From Spirosoma fluviale (GTDB lineage Bacteria; Bacteroidota; Bacteroidia; Cytophagales; Spirosomataceae), in contig NZ_OCNH01000005.1 of NCBI RefSeq assembly GCF_900230225.1, positions 248,001-312,000 of the forward strand: a DNA stretch of 64,000 bases, read 5' to 3'. This document shows positions 1 to 8,781 of the stretch, piece after piece. Positions within the stretch are counted from its first letter, which is position 1. Each line of letters begins with the position of its first letter. The translations under genes were made by a program, and so were the position numbers. Below the pieces are notes generated by a model. The model saw nothing but the letters and a program-made list of their open reading frames with translations, was not told where the DNA came from and did no database searches.

Positions 1-69
1 CCTTCCGTTTGGGCCGGTATAGACCGCTGTTGGTTTGCTGCCTATGGTAAGGTAAATGTGAAAGTTCGG

Positions 70-114
70 AAAAAAATTAATGCCGCCCACCACCAAAGAG
101 GGTAATGGGCGGCA
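70..114 (-). terminator. Rho-independent terminator of prfB
   Basis: A perfect 9-bp inverted repeat (TGCCGCCCA at 81-89, TGGGCGGCA at 106-114) is followed, reading the minus strand, by TTAA and a run of seven T. It lies about 75 bases after the prfB stop codon. The first 70 bases of the window show nothing else I can identify. Confidence 0.75.
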
Positions 115-189
115 GACTTTCTGCACTAACTGCGCATTGACTCTATAGTAGACATGTCCCGTTACCAGGCAAATCCATACGGCCAGGAC

Positions 190-1267
190 TTACTCCTGCT
201 CCAGCAGAAACGCCTTGATAAACGGGTCGAGGTCGCCATCGAGTACGGCTTCCGTGTTCGACGTCTGGTAACCGGTACGGTGGTCCTTCACCCGACGGTC
301 ATCGAGGACGTACGAACGGATTTGCGAACCCCACTCAATCTTTTGCTTGCTGGCTTCTACTTCGGCCCGGGCGGCATTGCGTTTCTGAACCTCAATTTCG
401 TATAGCTTGGACTTGAGCAGTCGAATGGCCACTTCTTTGTTCTGCAATTGGCTCCGTTCCTGCTGACATTCGATAATCAGGCCGGATGGTTTGTGTTTGA
501 GACGAACGGCCGTTTCAACTTTGTTTACGTTCTGGCCACCCGCACCCCCCGACCGGAATGTATCCCAGTCAATATCCGCCGGATTTACTTCAATGTTGAT
601 CGTATCGTCAATCAATGGATACGCATAAACGGAGGCAAATGATGTATGCCGACGGGCGTTGGAATCGAACGGCGAAATACGCACCAGCCGGTGAACGCCG
701 TTCTCGGATTTCAAAAATCCATAGGCCAGCGGACCATCGACTTCAATCGTGGCGGATTTAATGCCCGCCGTATCGCCTTCCTGATAATCGACCTGCTTCA
801 GTCCGTAGCCGTGTTTTTCGGCCCAGCGCATGTACATCCGGTACAGCATATCGGCCCAGTCCTGGCTTTCTGTACCACCTGCCCCAGCGTTTATTTCGAG
901 AACGGCGCTAAGCTGGTCCTCTTCATTACCGAGCATTTTCTTGAGTTCGAGTTCTTCGAGGGTAGTAGTCACCTTGCGGCCCTCTTCGTCGACCTCTTCT
1001 TCCGTTACATCGCCCGCTTCGTAAAATTCAAACAAGGTTTCGAGGTCGCCGAACTGGCTGTTCAATTTCTCGTAGCCGGTGGTCCAGCCTTTCAGGCCGC
1101 GTACCTGTTTCATGACGCCTTCGGCACGGGCCGCATCGGTCCAAAACTCAGGTTGAAATGTTTGCTGTTCGAGTTCAGCTAGTTGTTCTTTCTTATTATC
1201 GTAGTCAAAGATACCCCCTCAGGGCCTCTACTCTGGCTCTCAAGTCGGTCAACTGGTCGGTTGTCAT
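190..1267 (-). CDS. prfB: Peptide chain release factor 2 (RF2), made by programmed +1 frameshift
   Basis: RF2 reads UGA and UAA stop codons on the ribosome and triggers peptide release. The gene is in two frames. A 20-codon first part starts at ATG 1267-1265 ([20 protein letters not shown]) and ends at an in-frame TGA at 1207-1205. After skipping one base, the second frame runs to TAA at 190 and gives about 358 residues in total, a normal RF2 length. The second part holds the catalytic GGQ motif in [17 protein letters not shown] and the usual RF2 N-terminal helical domain. An ORF caller sees only a 307-residue fragment starting at an internal ATG at 1113. The low-RF2 frameshift autoregulation is established knowledge; the two-frame reading is seen directly in the sequence. 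Confidence 0.95.
1205..1219 (-). promoter_or_regulatory. prfB programmed +1 frameshift site
   Basis: Reading the minus strand, AGG GGG TAT CTT TGA C contains an internal Shine-Dalgarno-like AGGGGG, the slippery CTT codon and the UGA read by RF2 itself. From memory this matches the E. coli prfB site base for base. When RF2 is scarce the ribosome shifts +1 and completes the protein. Confidence 0.95.
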
Positions 1268-1301
1268 GAACTTGTCGTACTTGTTTGAAAAATTGGATTT
1301 T

Positions 1302-1396
1302 GACACAGAGATGCACCAAGGAGCACAAAGAGACACTAAGGTATTTTTCTAATCTTTCTCTGTGAGTCTCTGTGCTCCTTGGTGCATCTCTGTGTC
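1302..1396. repeat. Long inverted repeat in the prfB/lpdA intergenic region
   Basis: Two arms of about 31-33 bases (1302-1334 and 1366-1396) are reverse complements except for a two-base bulge. The core is ACAGAGATGCACCAAGGAGC. The hairpin lies between the candidate prfB promoter and the prfB start, so it would be transcribed as part of the prfB leader. It looks like a dispersed intergenic palindrome rather than a terminator, since no T-run follows. Confidence 0.75.
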
Positions 1397-1402
1397 GTAC
1401 CA

Positions 1403-1410
1403 CAAAGATA
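1403..1410 (-). promoter_or_regulatory. Candidate prfB promoter (-7 element)
   Basis: On the minus strand TATCTTTG fits the Bacteroidota primary sigma -7 consensus TAnnTTTG. It lies about 136 bases upstream of the prfB start. A convincing -33 element was not seen. Confidence 0.4.
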
Positions 1411-1461
1411 GAACAAAACAAGCTGGGGTAAGGGTTTACGTCGGGTATCAACTTTTCAGCC

Positions 1462-1469
1462 TACCTTTG
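1462..1469 (+). promoter_or_regulatory. Candidate lpdA promoter (-7 element)
   Basis: TACCTTTG matches TAnnTTTG and lies 57 bases upstream of the lpdA start. It diverges from the candidate prfB promoter. Confidence 0.5.
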
Positions 1470-1526
1470 CGTTCTCTTTTTAAGACGAGTTTATTTATTC
1501 ATTCTACATTATTCATTCATTAACTA

Positions 1527-2927
1527 ATGGCTTCACAGTACGATGTAATCGTTGTGGGTAGCGGGCCGGGCGGCTATGTGGCCGCTATCCGGGCGTCGCA
1601 GTTGGGTCTGAAAACGGCCGTCATCGAGCGCGAAAGCCTCGGCGGCATTTGTCTGAACTGGGGCTGTATCCCAACCAAAGCCCTGCTGAAATCGGCGCAG
1701 GTTTTTGAATATATCAAGCACTCGGCAGATTATGGGATCACCATTTCGGGCGAGTCGAAAGCTGATTTTGGTGCCGTCATCAAGCGGAGCCGTGGCGTTG
1801 CCGACAGCATGAGCAAAGGTGTTCAGTTCTTGATGAAAAAGAACAAGATTGATGTCATCAACGGCTTTGGTAAAGTAAAAGCAGGTAAAAAAGTAGAGGT
1901 AACGGCTGCCGATGGTACCGTTACGACCTACGATGCTAAACATATTATCATTGCTACCGGAAGCCGTGCCCGTCAATTGCCCAGCGTCCCCATTGATGGG
2001 AACAAAGTAATTGAGTACCGGAAGGCCATGACGCTCGAAAAGCGCCCTGACAGTCTGCTGGTCATTGGTTCCGGCGCTATCGGTGTTGAGTTTGCTTACG
2101 TCTACGCCAGCATGGGTACTAAAGTGACCATTATCGAGTTCATGCCCAATATAGTGCCTATCGAAGACGAAGAAATTTCGAAAGAACTGGCCAAGCAGTA
2201 CAAGAAGCTCGGGGTCGATATTTATACGAAGTCTGAAGTAACCAAAGTAGACACCAGCGGCAACGGCTGCAAAGTGTTCGTAAAAACACCAGACGGAGAG
2301 AAAACTTTCGACGTCGATATTGTGCTTTCAGCCGCCGGTATTGTCGCTAACGTAGAGAATATAGGCCTGGAAGAACTGGGTATTTCGGTCGACCGGGGCA
2401 AGATTGTCACGGACGATTACTATCGCACGAATGTAGAAGGTTTCTACGCCATCGGTGACGTAACGAAAGGCCAGGCCCTGGCGCACGTAGCTTCTGCCGA
2501 AGCGATTATCTGTATCGAGAAAATTGCCGGTTTACCCCACGTTGAACCACTCAACTACAACAACATTCCAGGCTGTACGTACTGCTCTCCTGAAATTGCT
2601 TCGGTTGGCTATACTGAAAAAGCCGCGCGTGAAGCGGGTTACGAGCTGAAAGTGGGTAAGTTTCCGTTCTCGGCATCGGGTAAAGCGAAAGCTGGTGGTG
2701 TTCCGGAAGGTTTCGTGAAAGTTATTTTCGATGCCAAGTACGGCGAGTTCCTAGGCGCTCACTTCATTGGAGCGAACGTAACGGAAATGATTGCCGAAGT
2801 GGTAACGGCTCGTAAACTGGAAACAACGGGGGAGGAAATTCTCAAAGCGGTTCACCCGCACCCAACCATGTCGGAAGCCATCAAAGATGCGACCGAAGCG
2901 GCTTACGGCGAAGCCATTCACCTGTAG
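1527..2927 (+). CDS. lpdA: Dihydrolipoyl dehydrogenase (E3)
   Basis: This flavoprotein reoxidises dihydrolipoamide with NAD+ as the shared E3 subunit of pyruvate and 2-oxoglutarate dehydrogenase and of glycine cleavage. Its 466 residues are typical. Visible motifs are the FAD-binding GSGPGG near residue 11, the redox disulfide CLNWGC (C42 and C47), the NAD-binding GSGAIGVEFA, the second FAD motif YAIGDV, and the C-terminal HPHPTMSEA with the His-Glu pair acting on the partner subunit. No E1 or E2 gene is adjacent, so it is a stand-alone lpd. A strong terminator follows immediately. Confidence 0.96.
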   Translation: MASQYDVIVVGSGPGGYVAAIRASQLGLKTAVIERESLGGICLNWGCIPTKALLKSAQVFEYIKHSADYGITISGESKADFGAVIKRSRGVADSMSKGVQFLMKKNKIDVINGFGKVKAGKKVEVTAADGTVTTYDAKHIIIATGSRARQLPSVPIDGNKVIEYRKAMTLEKRPDSLLVIGSGAIGVEFAYVYASMGTKVTIIEFMPNIVPIEDEEISKELAKQYKKLGVDIYTKSEVTKVDTSGNGCKVFVKTPDGEKTFDVDIVLSAAGIVANVENIGLEELGISVDRGKIVTDDYYRTNVEGFYAIGDVTKGQALAHVASAEAIICIEKIAGLPHVEPLNYNNIPGCTYCSPEIASVGYTEKAAREAGYELKVGKFPFSASGKAKAGGVPEGFVKVIFDAKYGEFLGAHFIGANVTEMIAEVVTARKLETTGEEILKAVHPHPTMSEAIKDATEAAYGEAIHL

Positions 2928-2950
2928 TAAGCTGTTCAATTAGTAACACA

Positions 2951-2987
2951 AAACGGCCGCGTTGACATGTCAACGCGGCCGTTTTTT
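2951..2987 (+). terminator. lpdA terminator
   Basis: A perfect 34-base palindrome (2951-2984) of AAACGGCCGCGTTGAC and its complement around ACATGT ends in TTTTTT. It begins 23 bases after the lpdA stop. Confidence 0.9.
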
Positions 2988-2988
2988 A

Positions 2989-3055
2989 TGTAGTACCGAC
3001 CGTCCCGGTCGGGTGTGAAAAGATAACTCACCCGACCGGGACGGTCGGCACTACA
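2989..3055. repeat. Dispersed palindrome, GTAGTACCGACCG family, copy 1
   Basis: The arms TGTAGTACCGACCGTCCCGG and its complement (27 bases each, one mismatch) flank a short A-rich loop. Related elements are at 47777-47871 and 59302-59379. The element sits between the lpdA terminator and the convergent glycosyltransferase gene. Confidence 0.85.
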
Positions 3056-3063
3056 CAAAACTC

Positions 3064-3804
3064 CTACTTCAGTACTTTCCAGTTAAACAAACCAAGCTTG
3101 GTCAGGAAATAAAGGAAAGAAGTCCGCAACACACCGAGCCCGTAGATGGAACTACGCCGGAAGTTGATGGAGGAGGCTTCTTTAAAATATTTGGTTGGAC
3201 AGGTCACTTCGCCGATTTCGTAGCCTTTGTAGAAAATCTGGGCTACCATTTCGTTGTCGAAGATGAAATCGTCGGAATTGTGGGTAAAATCCAGACTGCG
3301 GAGCACTTCCCCCGAAAAAGCCCGATACCCCGTGTGGTATTCAGACAGTTTCTGGTTCATCAAGACGTTCTGTGATAAGGTAAGAAAGCGGTTAGCGATG
3401 TATTTATACATCGGCATGCCCCCTTTCAGGGCCCCTTTTCCTAAGATTCGAGACGCGAAGACAACAGGATATAATTCATTGCCAATAATGGAAATTATAG
3501 CCGGTAAAAGCAGGGGAGTGTATTGGTAATCAGGGTGAAGCATAACTACAATGTCGGCCCCGAGTTCGAGGGCTTTGGCATAGCAGGTTTTCTGATTTCC
3601 GCCATACCCCTTGTTGCGATCATGCCGGATTATGTGCCGGATGCCCAATTGCGTAGCTACCTCAACGGTATTGTCTGGGCTGGCATCATCAACTAAAATG
3701 ACATCGTCGACTAAATCGAGCGGAATTTCTCGGTAAGTACGTTCCAGCGTTAAGGCTGCCCGGTAGGCGGGCATCACGACAATTACCTTCTTATTGTTAA
3801 ACAT
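3064..3804 (-). CDS. Glycosyltransferase family 2 (GT-A fold)
   Basis: The 246-residue protein opens with VIVVMPAYRAALTLERTY, and VDDASPDNT follows near residue 40. Then come RHDRNKGYGGNQKTCY and VMLHPDYQY, the last in place of the usual DxD nucleotide-sugar/metal motif. These are the hallmarks of DPM1-like or polyprenol-phosphate glycosyltransferases. No transmembrane tail is obvious, so the enzyme is probably cytosolic or peripheral. The acceptor cannot be told from sequence. The gene is alone, convergent with lpdA and divergent from the TerC gene. Confidence 0.88.
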   Translation of the reverse strand: MFNNKKVIVVMPAYRAALTLERTYREIPLDLVDDVILVDDASPDNTVEVATQLGIRHIIRHDRNKGYGGNQKTCYAKALELGADIVVMLHPDYQYTPLLLPAIISIIGNELYPVVFASRILGKGALKGGMPMYKYIANRFLTLSQNVLMNQKLSEYHTGYRAFSGEVLRSLDFTHNSDDFIFDNEMVAQIFYKGYEIGEVTCPTKYFKEASSINFRRSSIYGLGVLRTSFLYFLTKLGLFNWKVLK

Positions 3805-3809
3805 TAGAG

Positions 3810-3817
3810 CAAAATTA
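3810..3817 (-). promoter_or_regulatory. Candidate promoter very close to the GT2 start
   Basis: On the minus strand TAATTTTG fits TAnnTTTG and ends six bases before the ATG at 3804. If used, the transcript would be nearly or fully leaderless. Confidence 0.3.
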
Positions 3818-3882
3818 AGCGGTGGGTGTTATCTAGCCAATAAATTTGACAATTAAAGCCATTTCGTATGACATAATGGCCG

Positions 3883-3890
3883 TAGATTTG
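3883..3890 (+). promoter_or_regulatory. Candidate promoter of the TerC gene
   Basis: TAGATTTG fits the -7 consensus TAnnTTTG, 58 bases before the start codon at 3949. Confidence 0.35.
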
Positions 3891-3948
3891 TTGTTTAACC
3901 GGGAGCACCATTGGGCCAAAGGCTTCATTATCTGTTCATTTTTACATC

Positions 3949-5013
3949 ATGTTATCTAGCGAAACCATTTTTTTCCTTGCCTTTGCTGCCTTTGTTCTAA
4001 TTATAATGGCGTTGGATCTGGGCGTTTTTTCCAAGCGTAAAAGCCACGTTGTTCAGTTCAAAGAAGCGGCTATCTGGAGTGCAATCTGGGTTGCCTTATC
4101 AATCGCTTTTTATTTTTTCCTGCAAAATTACGGGTATCTGGTTCATGGTATTACCGATATGGCGCGGCTTCAGGAAGTGCGCAATAAATACGCTGAGCAT
4201 GTTGAGTTAATCCCCGGCAATTTTTCGGCCAGTTTAGCACGTTTTCAGGCTAACATGTCGCTGGAGTACATCACGGGTTATCTGGTGGAGTATTCGCTGT
4301 CGGCCGATAATATCTTTGTATTTATCCTGATTTTCAGCTCGTTTGGCGTTCGTGAACGGTACTATAAAAAAATTCTGGTGTGGGGTATTCTGGGTGCCAT
4401 TGTTCTTCGCTTCGTTTTTATTTTCCTGGGGTCTGCTTTGATTCAGCGCTTTGAATGGATCATGTACCTGTTCGGAGCTTTTCTGGTATATACGGGTGTT
4501 CAGTTGTTTTTTCAGAAAGAGGAAGATGAGAAAATTGACCCGTCAAATCACCCGGTGGTCCGTTTTGCCAGCAAATACCTGAATGTGTATAACCGAAATG
4601 TTACCGATAATTTTTTTATTCGCCGAAAATCGGATCAAAAGCTTTTCGTAACCCCGCTATTTCTAATTGTGATTGTAGTGGCTTTTACGGACTTAGTGTT
4701 CGCCGTTGATTCCATTCCGGCTATTTTTTCGATTACGAAAGACCCCTACATTGTCTTTTTCTCGAACGTATTTGCCATTATGGGCTTACGGTCGATGTTC
4801 TTTTTCCTGTCCAGTATCATGGATCAGTTCCGTTTCCTGAAAGTAGGTCTGGCTGTATTGCTGACTTTTATTGGAGCGAAAATGCTGGCCGAGCACTGGC
4901 TGGCCGAGCAAGGGTTTAAGCCGGTCTATTCCCTGTATATCATTATTGCTATTTTGGGTATCAGTGTTTTAGCCTCCTGGCTCATCCCCGAAAAGAAAGA
5001 AGCAGGGGCGTAA
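3949..5013 (+). CDS. TerC/Alx family integral membrane protein
   Basis: The 354-residue protein has about eight hydrophobic segments. It carries the TerC signatures EYSLSADNIFVFILIFSSF near residue 120 and TDLVFAVDSIPAIFSITKDP near residue 245, whose acidic residues lie inside membrane helices. Family members are linked to manganese or other divalent cation export and tellurite resistance (established for Alx/MntP-type and TerC proteins). The exact substrate is not visible here. It is monocistronic, with its own candidate promoter and terminator. Confidence 0.92.
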   Translation: MLSSETIFFLAFAAFVLIIMALDLGVFSKRKSHVVQFKEAAIWSAIWVALSIAFYFFLQNYGYLVHGITDMARLQEVRNKYAEHVELIPGNFSASLARFQANMSLEYITGYLVEYSLSADNIFVFILIFSSFGVRERYYKKILVWGILGAIVLRFVFIFLGSALIQRFEWIMYLFGAFLVYTGVQLFFQKEEDEKIDPSNHPVVRFASKYLNVYNRNVTDNFFIRRKSDQKLFVTPLFLIVIVVAFTDLVFAVDSIPAIFSITKDPYIVFFSNVFAIMGLRSMFFFLSSIMDQFRFLKVGLAVLLTFIGAKMLAEHWLAEQGFKPVYSLYIIIAILGISVLASWLIPEKKEAGA

Positions 5014-5040
5014 ACCAAGCAATTTGCAGAGTGCATGCAG

Positions 5041-5074
5041 AAGCCGTCGAGAGTTCTATCTCGACGGCTTTTTA
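5041..5074 (+). terminator. Terminator after the TerC gene
   Basis: A 12-bp stem AAGCCGTCGAGA / TCTCGACGGCTT with a six-base loop is followed by TTTATCTTATTTTTT. It begins 27 bases after the stop codon. Confidence 0.9.
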
Positions 5075-5146
5075 TCTTATTTTTTACCTATATCAATAAT
5101 TGCTATAAACTTTCTGATAAAGATGTACGAGTAATCACCGTGTTTC

Positions 5147-5154
5147 TACTTTTG
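5147..5154 (+). promoter_or_regulatory. Candidate promoter of the siderophore receptor operon
   Basis: TACTTTTG fits TAnnTTTG and lies 24 bases before the start at 5178. No convincing Fur box was picked out by eye. Confidence 0.45.
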
Positions 5155-5177
5155 TATTAGAATTAGTCTAAATAAGA

Positions 5178-7559
5178 ATGAAAACACTTTTCTATACATA
5201 TCGACACTATATAACAGCCTTGGGTTTGCTGTGGGGAACTTTAGGAAGTCTGGTGAGCCTGGCGCAAACCAATGGAACCATTACGGGGCGGGTTCTTGCC
5301 GTCGACGCTCAACCAATGGCACAGGTAACCGTACGGCTGACCAATGGCCGTACAGGGACGTTGACGAACGAACAGGGCGAGTTTACACTCAATCATGTTC
5401 CCGCCGGTACGCACACACTGTTGATTAGCCGGATGGGGTACAGCCGCATTCGACAATCGGTGACGGTAGGCGCCGGAGAAACCGTAACCCTGACTGATAT
5501 TACTCTGATGGAAAGCAGTGAGTCGCTTCAGGAAGTGACGGTCGAGGGCAAAAACTCTTACAAAGCTGATATTCCTTCTTACAGTTTGCGAGTGAAAACG
5601 CCCCTCATTGAACTGCCCCAGAACATTCAGGTTATCAATCGGCAGCTTATTGCCGATCAGCAGATCTTCGATATGCTGGAAGGTGTTTCGCGTAATGTAA
5701 GCGGGGTGACCAAACAGGAACACTGGGACAATTATGCTCGGCTGAACATGCGCGGTTCTCGCGTGGCACCCTTTAGAAACGGGATGAATGTCCAGTCGAC
5801 CTGGGGGCCGCTGGCGGAAGATATGTCGATGGTCGAGCGGATTGAATTTGTAAAAGGCCCTGCAGGTTTCATGATGGCCAACGGCGAACCCAGTGGTTTT
5901 TACAATGTAGTGACCAAGAAACCAACGGGTGTCTCGAAAGGTGAAGTGAACATGACAACGGGAAGTTTCGACACTTACCGCGCCACCCTCGATCTGGACG
6001 GCAAACTCAAGCAGGACGGTAGCTTATTGTATCGGCTGAACGTAATGGGGCAGGCAAGGGGCTCGTTCCGCGATTTTGAGTACAACAACCGCTACACGGT
6101 GGCACCTGTACTAAAATACAAATTGAGCGAGCAAACGTCGATAACGGCCGAGTATACGTACCAGTATTCACAAATGTCCGCCATTGGTTCGGCTTATGTT
6201 TTCAATGCCACGGGCATGGGTAATCTTCCCCGTGCCTCAACCGCGGCCTCAGCGAACCTCGACCCAACGAACGTCCATGACCACAGCGCCTTTCTGATTC
6301 TGGAGCATCAGCTTAACCCGAACTGGAAGCTGACCGGCCAACTGGCTTATTTTAACATGAGTCAGGCAGGTAGCTCCATCTGGGCCGACTCCGCTAAAGC
6401 GGATGGCACGGTCTACCGAAATACCAGTATCTGGGACGCGGCCAACGAAGGGAAATTTGCCCAGATTTTCGTGAATGGTGATGTAAAAACAGGCGGTATC
6501 ACCCACCGCATTCTGGCCGGTCTTGATTTAGGTAATAAAAAATACATGGCCGACTGGGGCCAGAGTTTCCCGCTCTATAGCAAGGAGTTCGTTTTCAACG
6601 TTAATGCACCTAATTATTACTTGCCATCTAGTCTACTGCCCAAGTTCGACCGGACGCAAAGCTTGCGAAACCGCGCCGGAGCCAATGTGCTAAGCCAATC
6701 CTACAGCGGTATCTATTTGCAGGACGAGTTACGCTTTTTGCAGGACCGCATTCGCCTGACGCTAGCTGGACGCGTAACCTCGGCAAAAGATAGCCAATAT
6801 GGCTCGGGAACAAACGAAACCGTCTTCACGCCCCGTGTCGGTATTAGCGCATCGCTCACGAAACAAACCTCACTCTATGCGCTTTACGATCAGGCGTTTG
6901 TTCCCCAGGCGGGTGTCGACCGGGCTGGAAATGCCTTCAAGCCAATTACTGGCAACAACATGGAAGTTGGTCTAAAGAGAGACTGGGCTGGTGGACGCTG
7001 GAATTCGACCCTGTCGTTGTATCAGATCACGAAAAATAACGTGCTCACCACCGATCCAACCAATCCCAACTACTCCATTCAGCTCGGTCAGACGGAAACG
7101 AAAGGTATTGAATTTGACCTGCGGGGCGAATTATTGCCGGGCCTGAATCTGGTCGCCAACTACGCGTACACTGACTCAAAAATCACGAAAGACACTAGAT
7201 CGGAGAATGTAGGGATGCCGGTACCGGGCTATAGCAAGCACATAACCAATGCCTGGCTTGCCTACCGCGTACGGGAGGGAAATTTGCAGGGTCTGGGCGT
7301 TTCGCTCGGGTATCAGTGGCAACTCGACCGGTATGCCTGGTTTTCAGATGCCACGTCAAAAGAGCCGACCTTACCGAATACCTTCCGGGCAGACGGTGCT
7401 ATTTCGTGGCAGAACAGCCGTGTTAACATCGCGCTTAATGTCAATAATCTCTTCGATGCCTACCTGTATTCGGGAGCTTATTACCCATACGGCGGCTATT
7501 ACTACTATCAGGCAGAAGCCCCGCGCAATTTCCGTTTGAGCATGGGGTATAAATTTTAA
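5178..7559 (+). CDS. TonB-dependent siderophore receptor
   Basis: This outer-membrane receptor is probably for a ferric siderophore. The 793 residues begin with a signal peptide (about 1-30, ending near SLAQ). A carboxypeptidase-regulatory-like beta domain follows (GTITGRVLAVDAQPMAQVTV to SRMGYSRI, about 34-100). The plug has IELPQNIQVINRQLI, LNMRGSR and VERIEFVKGPAGFMMANGEP, as in the FhuA/FepA-type TonB-siderophore family. A 22-strand barrel follows, ending in the aromatic-terminated FRLSMGYKF. The downstream PepSY membrane protein, 18 bases away, supports a role in ferric-siderophore uptake. Ligand identity is unknown. Confidence 0.93.
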   Translation: MKTLFYTYRHYITALGLLWGTLGSLVSLAQTNGTITGRVLAVDAQPMAQVTVRLTNGRTGTLTNEQGEFTLNHVPAGTHTLLISRMGYSRIRQSVTVGAGETVTLTDITLMESSESLQEVTVEGKNSYKADIPSYSLRVKTPLIELPQNIQVINRQLIADQQIFDMLEGVSRNVSGVTKQEHWDNYARLNMRGSRVAPFRNGMNVQSTWGPLAEDMSMVERIEFVKGPAGFMMANGEPSGFYNVVTKKPTGVSKGEVNMTTGSFDTYRATLDLDGKLKQDGSLLYRLNVMGQARGSFRDFEYNNRYTVAPVLKYKLSEQTSITAEYTYQYSQMSAIGSAYVFNATGMGNLPRASTAASANLDPTNVHDHSAFLILEHQLNPNWKLTGQLAYFNMSQAGSSIWADSAKADGTVYRNTSIWDAANEGKFAQIFVNGDVKTGGITHRILAGLDLGNKKYMADWGQSFPLYSKEFVFNVNAPNYYLPSSLLPKFDRTQSLRNRAGANVLSQSYSGIYLQDELRFLQDRIRLTLAGRVTSAKDSQYGSGTNETVFTPRVGISASLTKQTSLYALYDQAFVPQAGVDRAGNAFKPITGNNMEVGLKRDWAGGRWNSTLSLYQITKNNVLTTDPTNPNYSIQLGQTETKGIEFDLRGELLPGLNLVANYAYTDSKITKDTRSENVGMPVPGYSKHITNAWLAYRVREGNLQGLGVSLGYQWQLDRYAWFSDATSKEPTLPNTFRADGAISWQNSRVNIALNVNNLFDAYLYSGAYYPYGGYYYYQAEAPRNFRLSMGYKF

Positions 7560-7577
7560 TGAGTTAACTGACTAACC

Positions 7578-8744
7578 ATGACAGCGAAAAAACTGATTGG
7601 TAAAGTACACCTCTGGCTCGGACTCTCGTCCGGGCTATTGGTGTTTGTAGTGGCCATTACGGGCTGCGTGCTGGCGTTCGAGCAGGAAATCAAGACCGTG
7701 CTGCGGCCTTATCAATTTATCGAACCGGTTGCGAATGGGGTTGTACTGCCACCCTCTCAGCTAAAAGCCATTGCCGGGAAAGTTGTGCCGGGTAAGCCTG
7801 CTAAAGCCGTCATTTACGGAGATGGGGAGCATAGTGCCATCGTGCCTTTTTATGGGGTTGCCCCGGATTCCTACTACCAGGTGTACATCAATCCATATAC
7901 GGGCAAGGTGCTGCATGTACACGATGAGGAAACAGATTTCTTTCACTTCATCCTCCACGGGCATTATTACTTGTGGCTGCCCGAAACGATTGGCCAGCCG
8001 GTGGTAGCTTACGGGACGCTGGTATTTGCGGTGATGTTGATTACCGGTCTAGTGTTGTGGTGGCCCAAAAACCTAAAAAAGGCCAACCGGGAGAAAAGTT
8101 TCCGCATCAAGTGGAAAGCTAAATGGCGTCGGGTCAATTATGACCTGCACAATGTTCCCGGTTTTTACGCGCTGTCCATCGGTCTGGTACTGGCGTTGAC
8201 GGGAATGATCTTTGGTATTCAGTGGTTCGCCGATTCTGTATATTGGGTTAGCTCCGGTGGGAAAACAGCCCCGGTCTACCAGTTACCATTGTCCGATACA
8301 ACGGCCGTTCGACGGTTTTCTGCACCGGAAGACCGCGTCTGGCAACAGCTGTCGAAAGGTAAGCCGAATACGGCCGGGCTGTACATCTCCTTCCCTGAGA
8401 AAGCGTCGGAATCCATTTACGCGTTTGTCAATTACAAACCCGGCACGTACTACAAAATGGATTACTACTCGTTTGACCAGAACACGCTAAAGCCGTTGAT
8501 TAGCGAAGGGCCTTATTCTGGCACGTACGCAAAAGCTGGTTTTGGCGATAAGCTTCGCCGGATGAACTACGACATTCATACGGGAGCCATCTTGAGTTTG
8601 CCCGGCAAAATACTGGCTTTTTGTGCCAGTTTGATCTGTGCCAGTTTACCCGTAACCGGAACGATTATCTGGTGGGGGCGCCGGAAGAAGAAGTCGCCTA
8701 ACATAAAACAGCACTCCAGTTCACGGGTCAGGGAAAAAGTCTGA
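7578..8744 (+). CDS. PepSY-associated membrane protein (PiuB-like)
   Basis: The 388-residue inner-membrane protein has four main membrane segments: near residues 12-33, 143-162 (GTLVFAVMLITGLVLWWPKN), 195-218 and 340-365 (followed by WWGRRKKK). The long periplasmic stretches contain PepSY-like repeats and conserved His residues (HVHDEETDFFHFILHGHYY and NYDIHTGAI). Proteins of this family (COG3182) sit next to siderophore receptors and are thought to act as ferric reductases or in siderophore handling. It starts 18 bases after the receptor gene, so the two form an operon. Confidence 0.88.
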   Translation: MTAKKLIGKVHLWLGLSSGLLVFVVAITGCVLAFEQEIKTVLRPYQFIEPVANGVVLPPSQLKAIAGKVVPGKPAKAVIYGDGEHSAIVPFYGVAPDSYYQVYINPYTGKVLHVHDEETDFFHFILHGHYYLWLPETIGQPVVAYGTLVFAVMLITGLVLWWPKNLKKANREKSFRIKWKAKWRRVNYDLHNVPGFYALSIGLVLALTGMIFGIQWFADSVYWVSSGGKTAPVYQLPLSDTTAVRRFSAPEDRVWQQLSKGKPNTAGLYISFPEKASESIYAFVNYKPGTYYKMDYYSFDQNTLKPLISEGPYSGTYAKAGFGDKLRRMNYDIHTGAILSLPGKILAFCASLICASLPVTGTIIWWGRRKKKSPNIKQHSSSRVREKV

Positions 8745-8781
8745 GGTAGCAGACGAATGATTTAGCGGATTTTTCTGGATT

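Noticed and set aside
190-1113. Reading prfB as a complete 307-residue gene from the internal ATG
   Set aside because: A perfect frameshift site and an upstream 20-codon frame restore the normal RF2 N-terminus.
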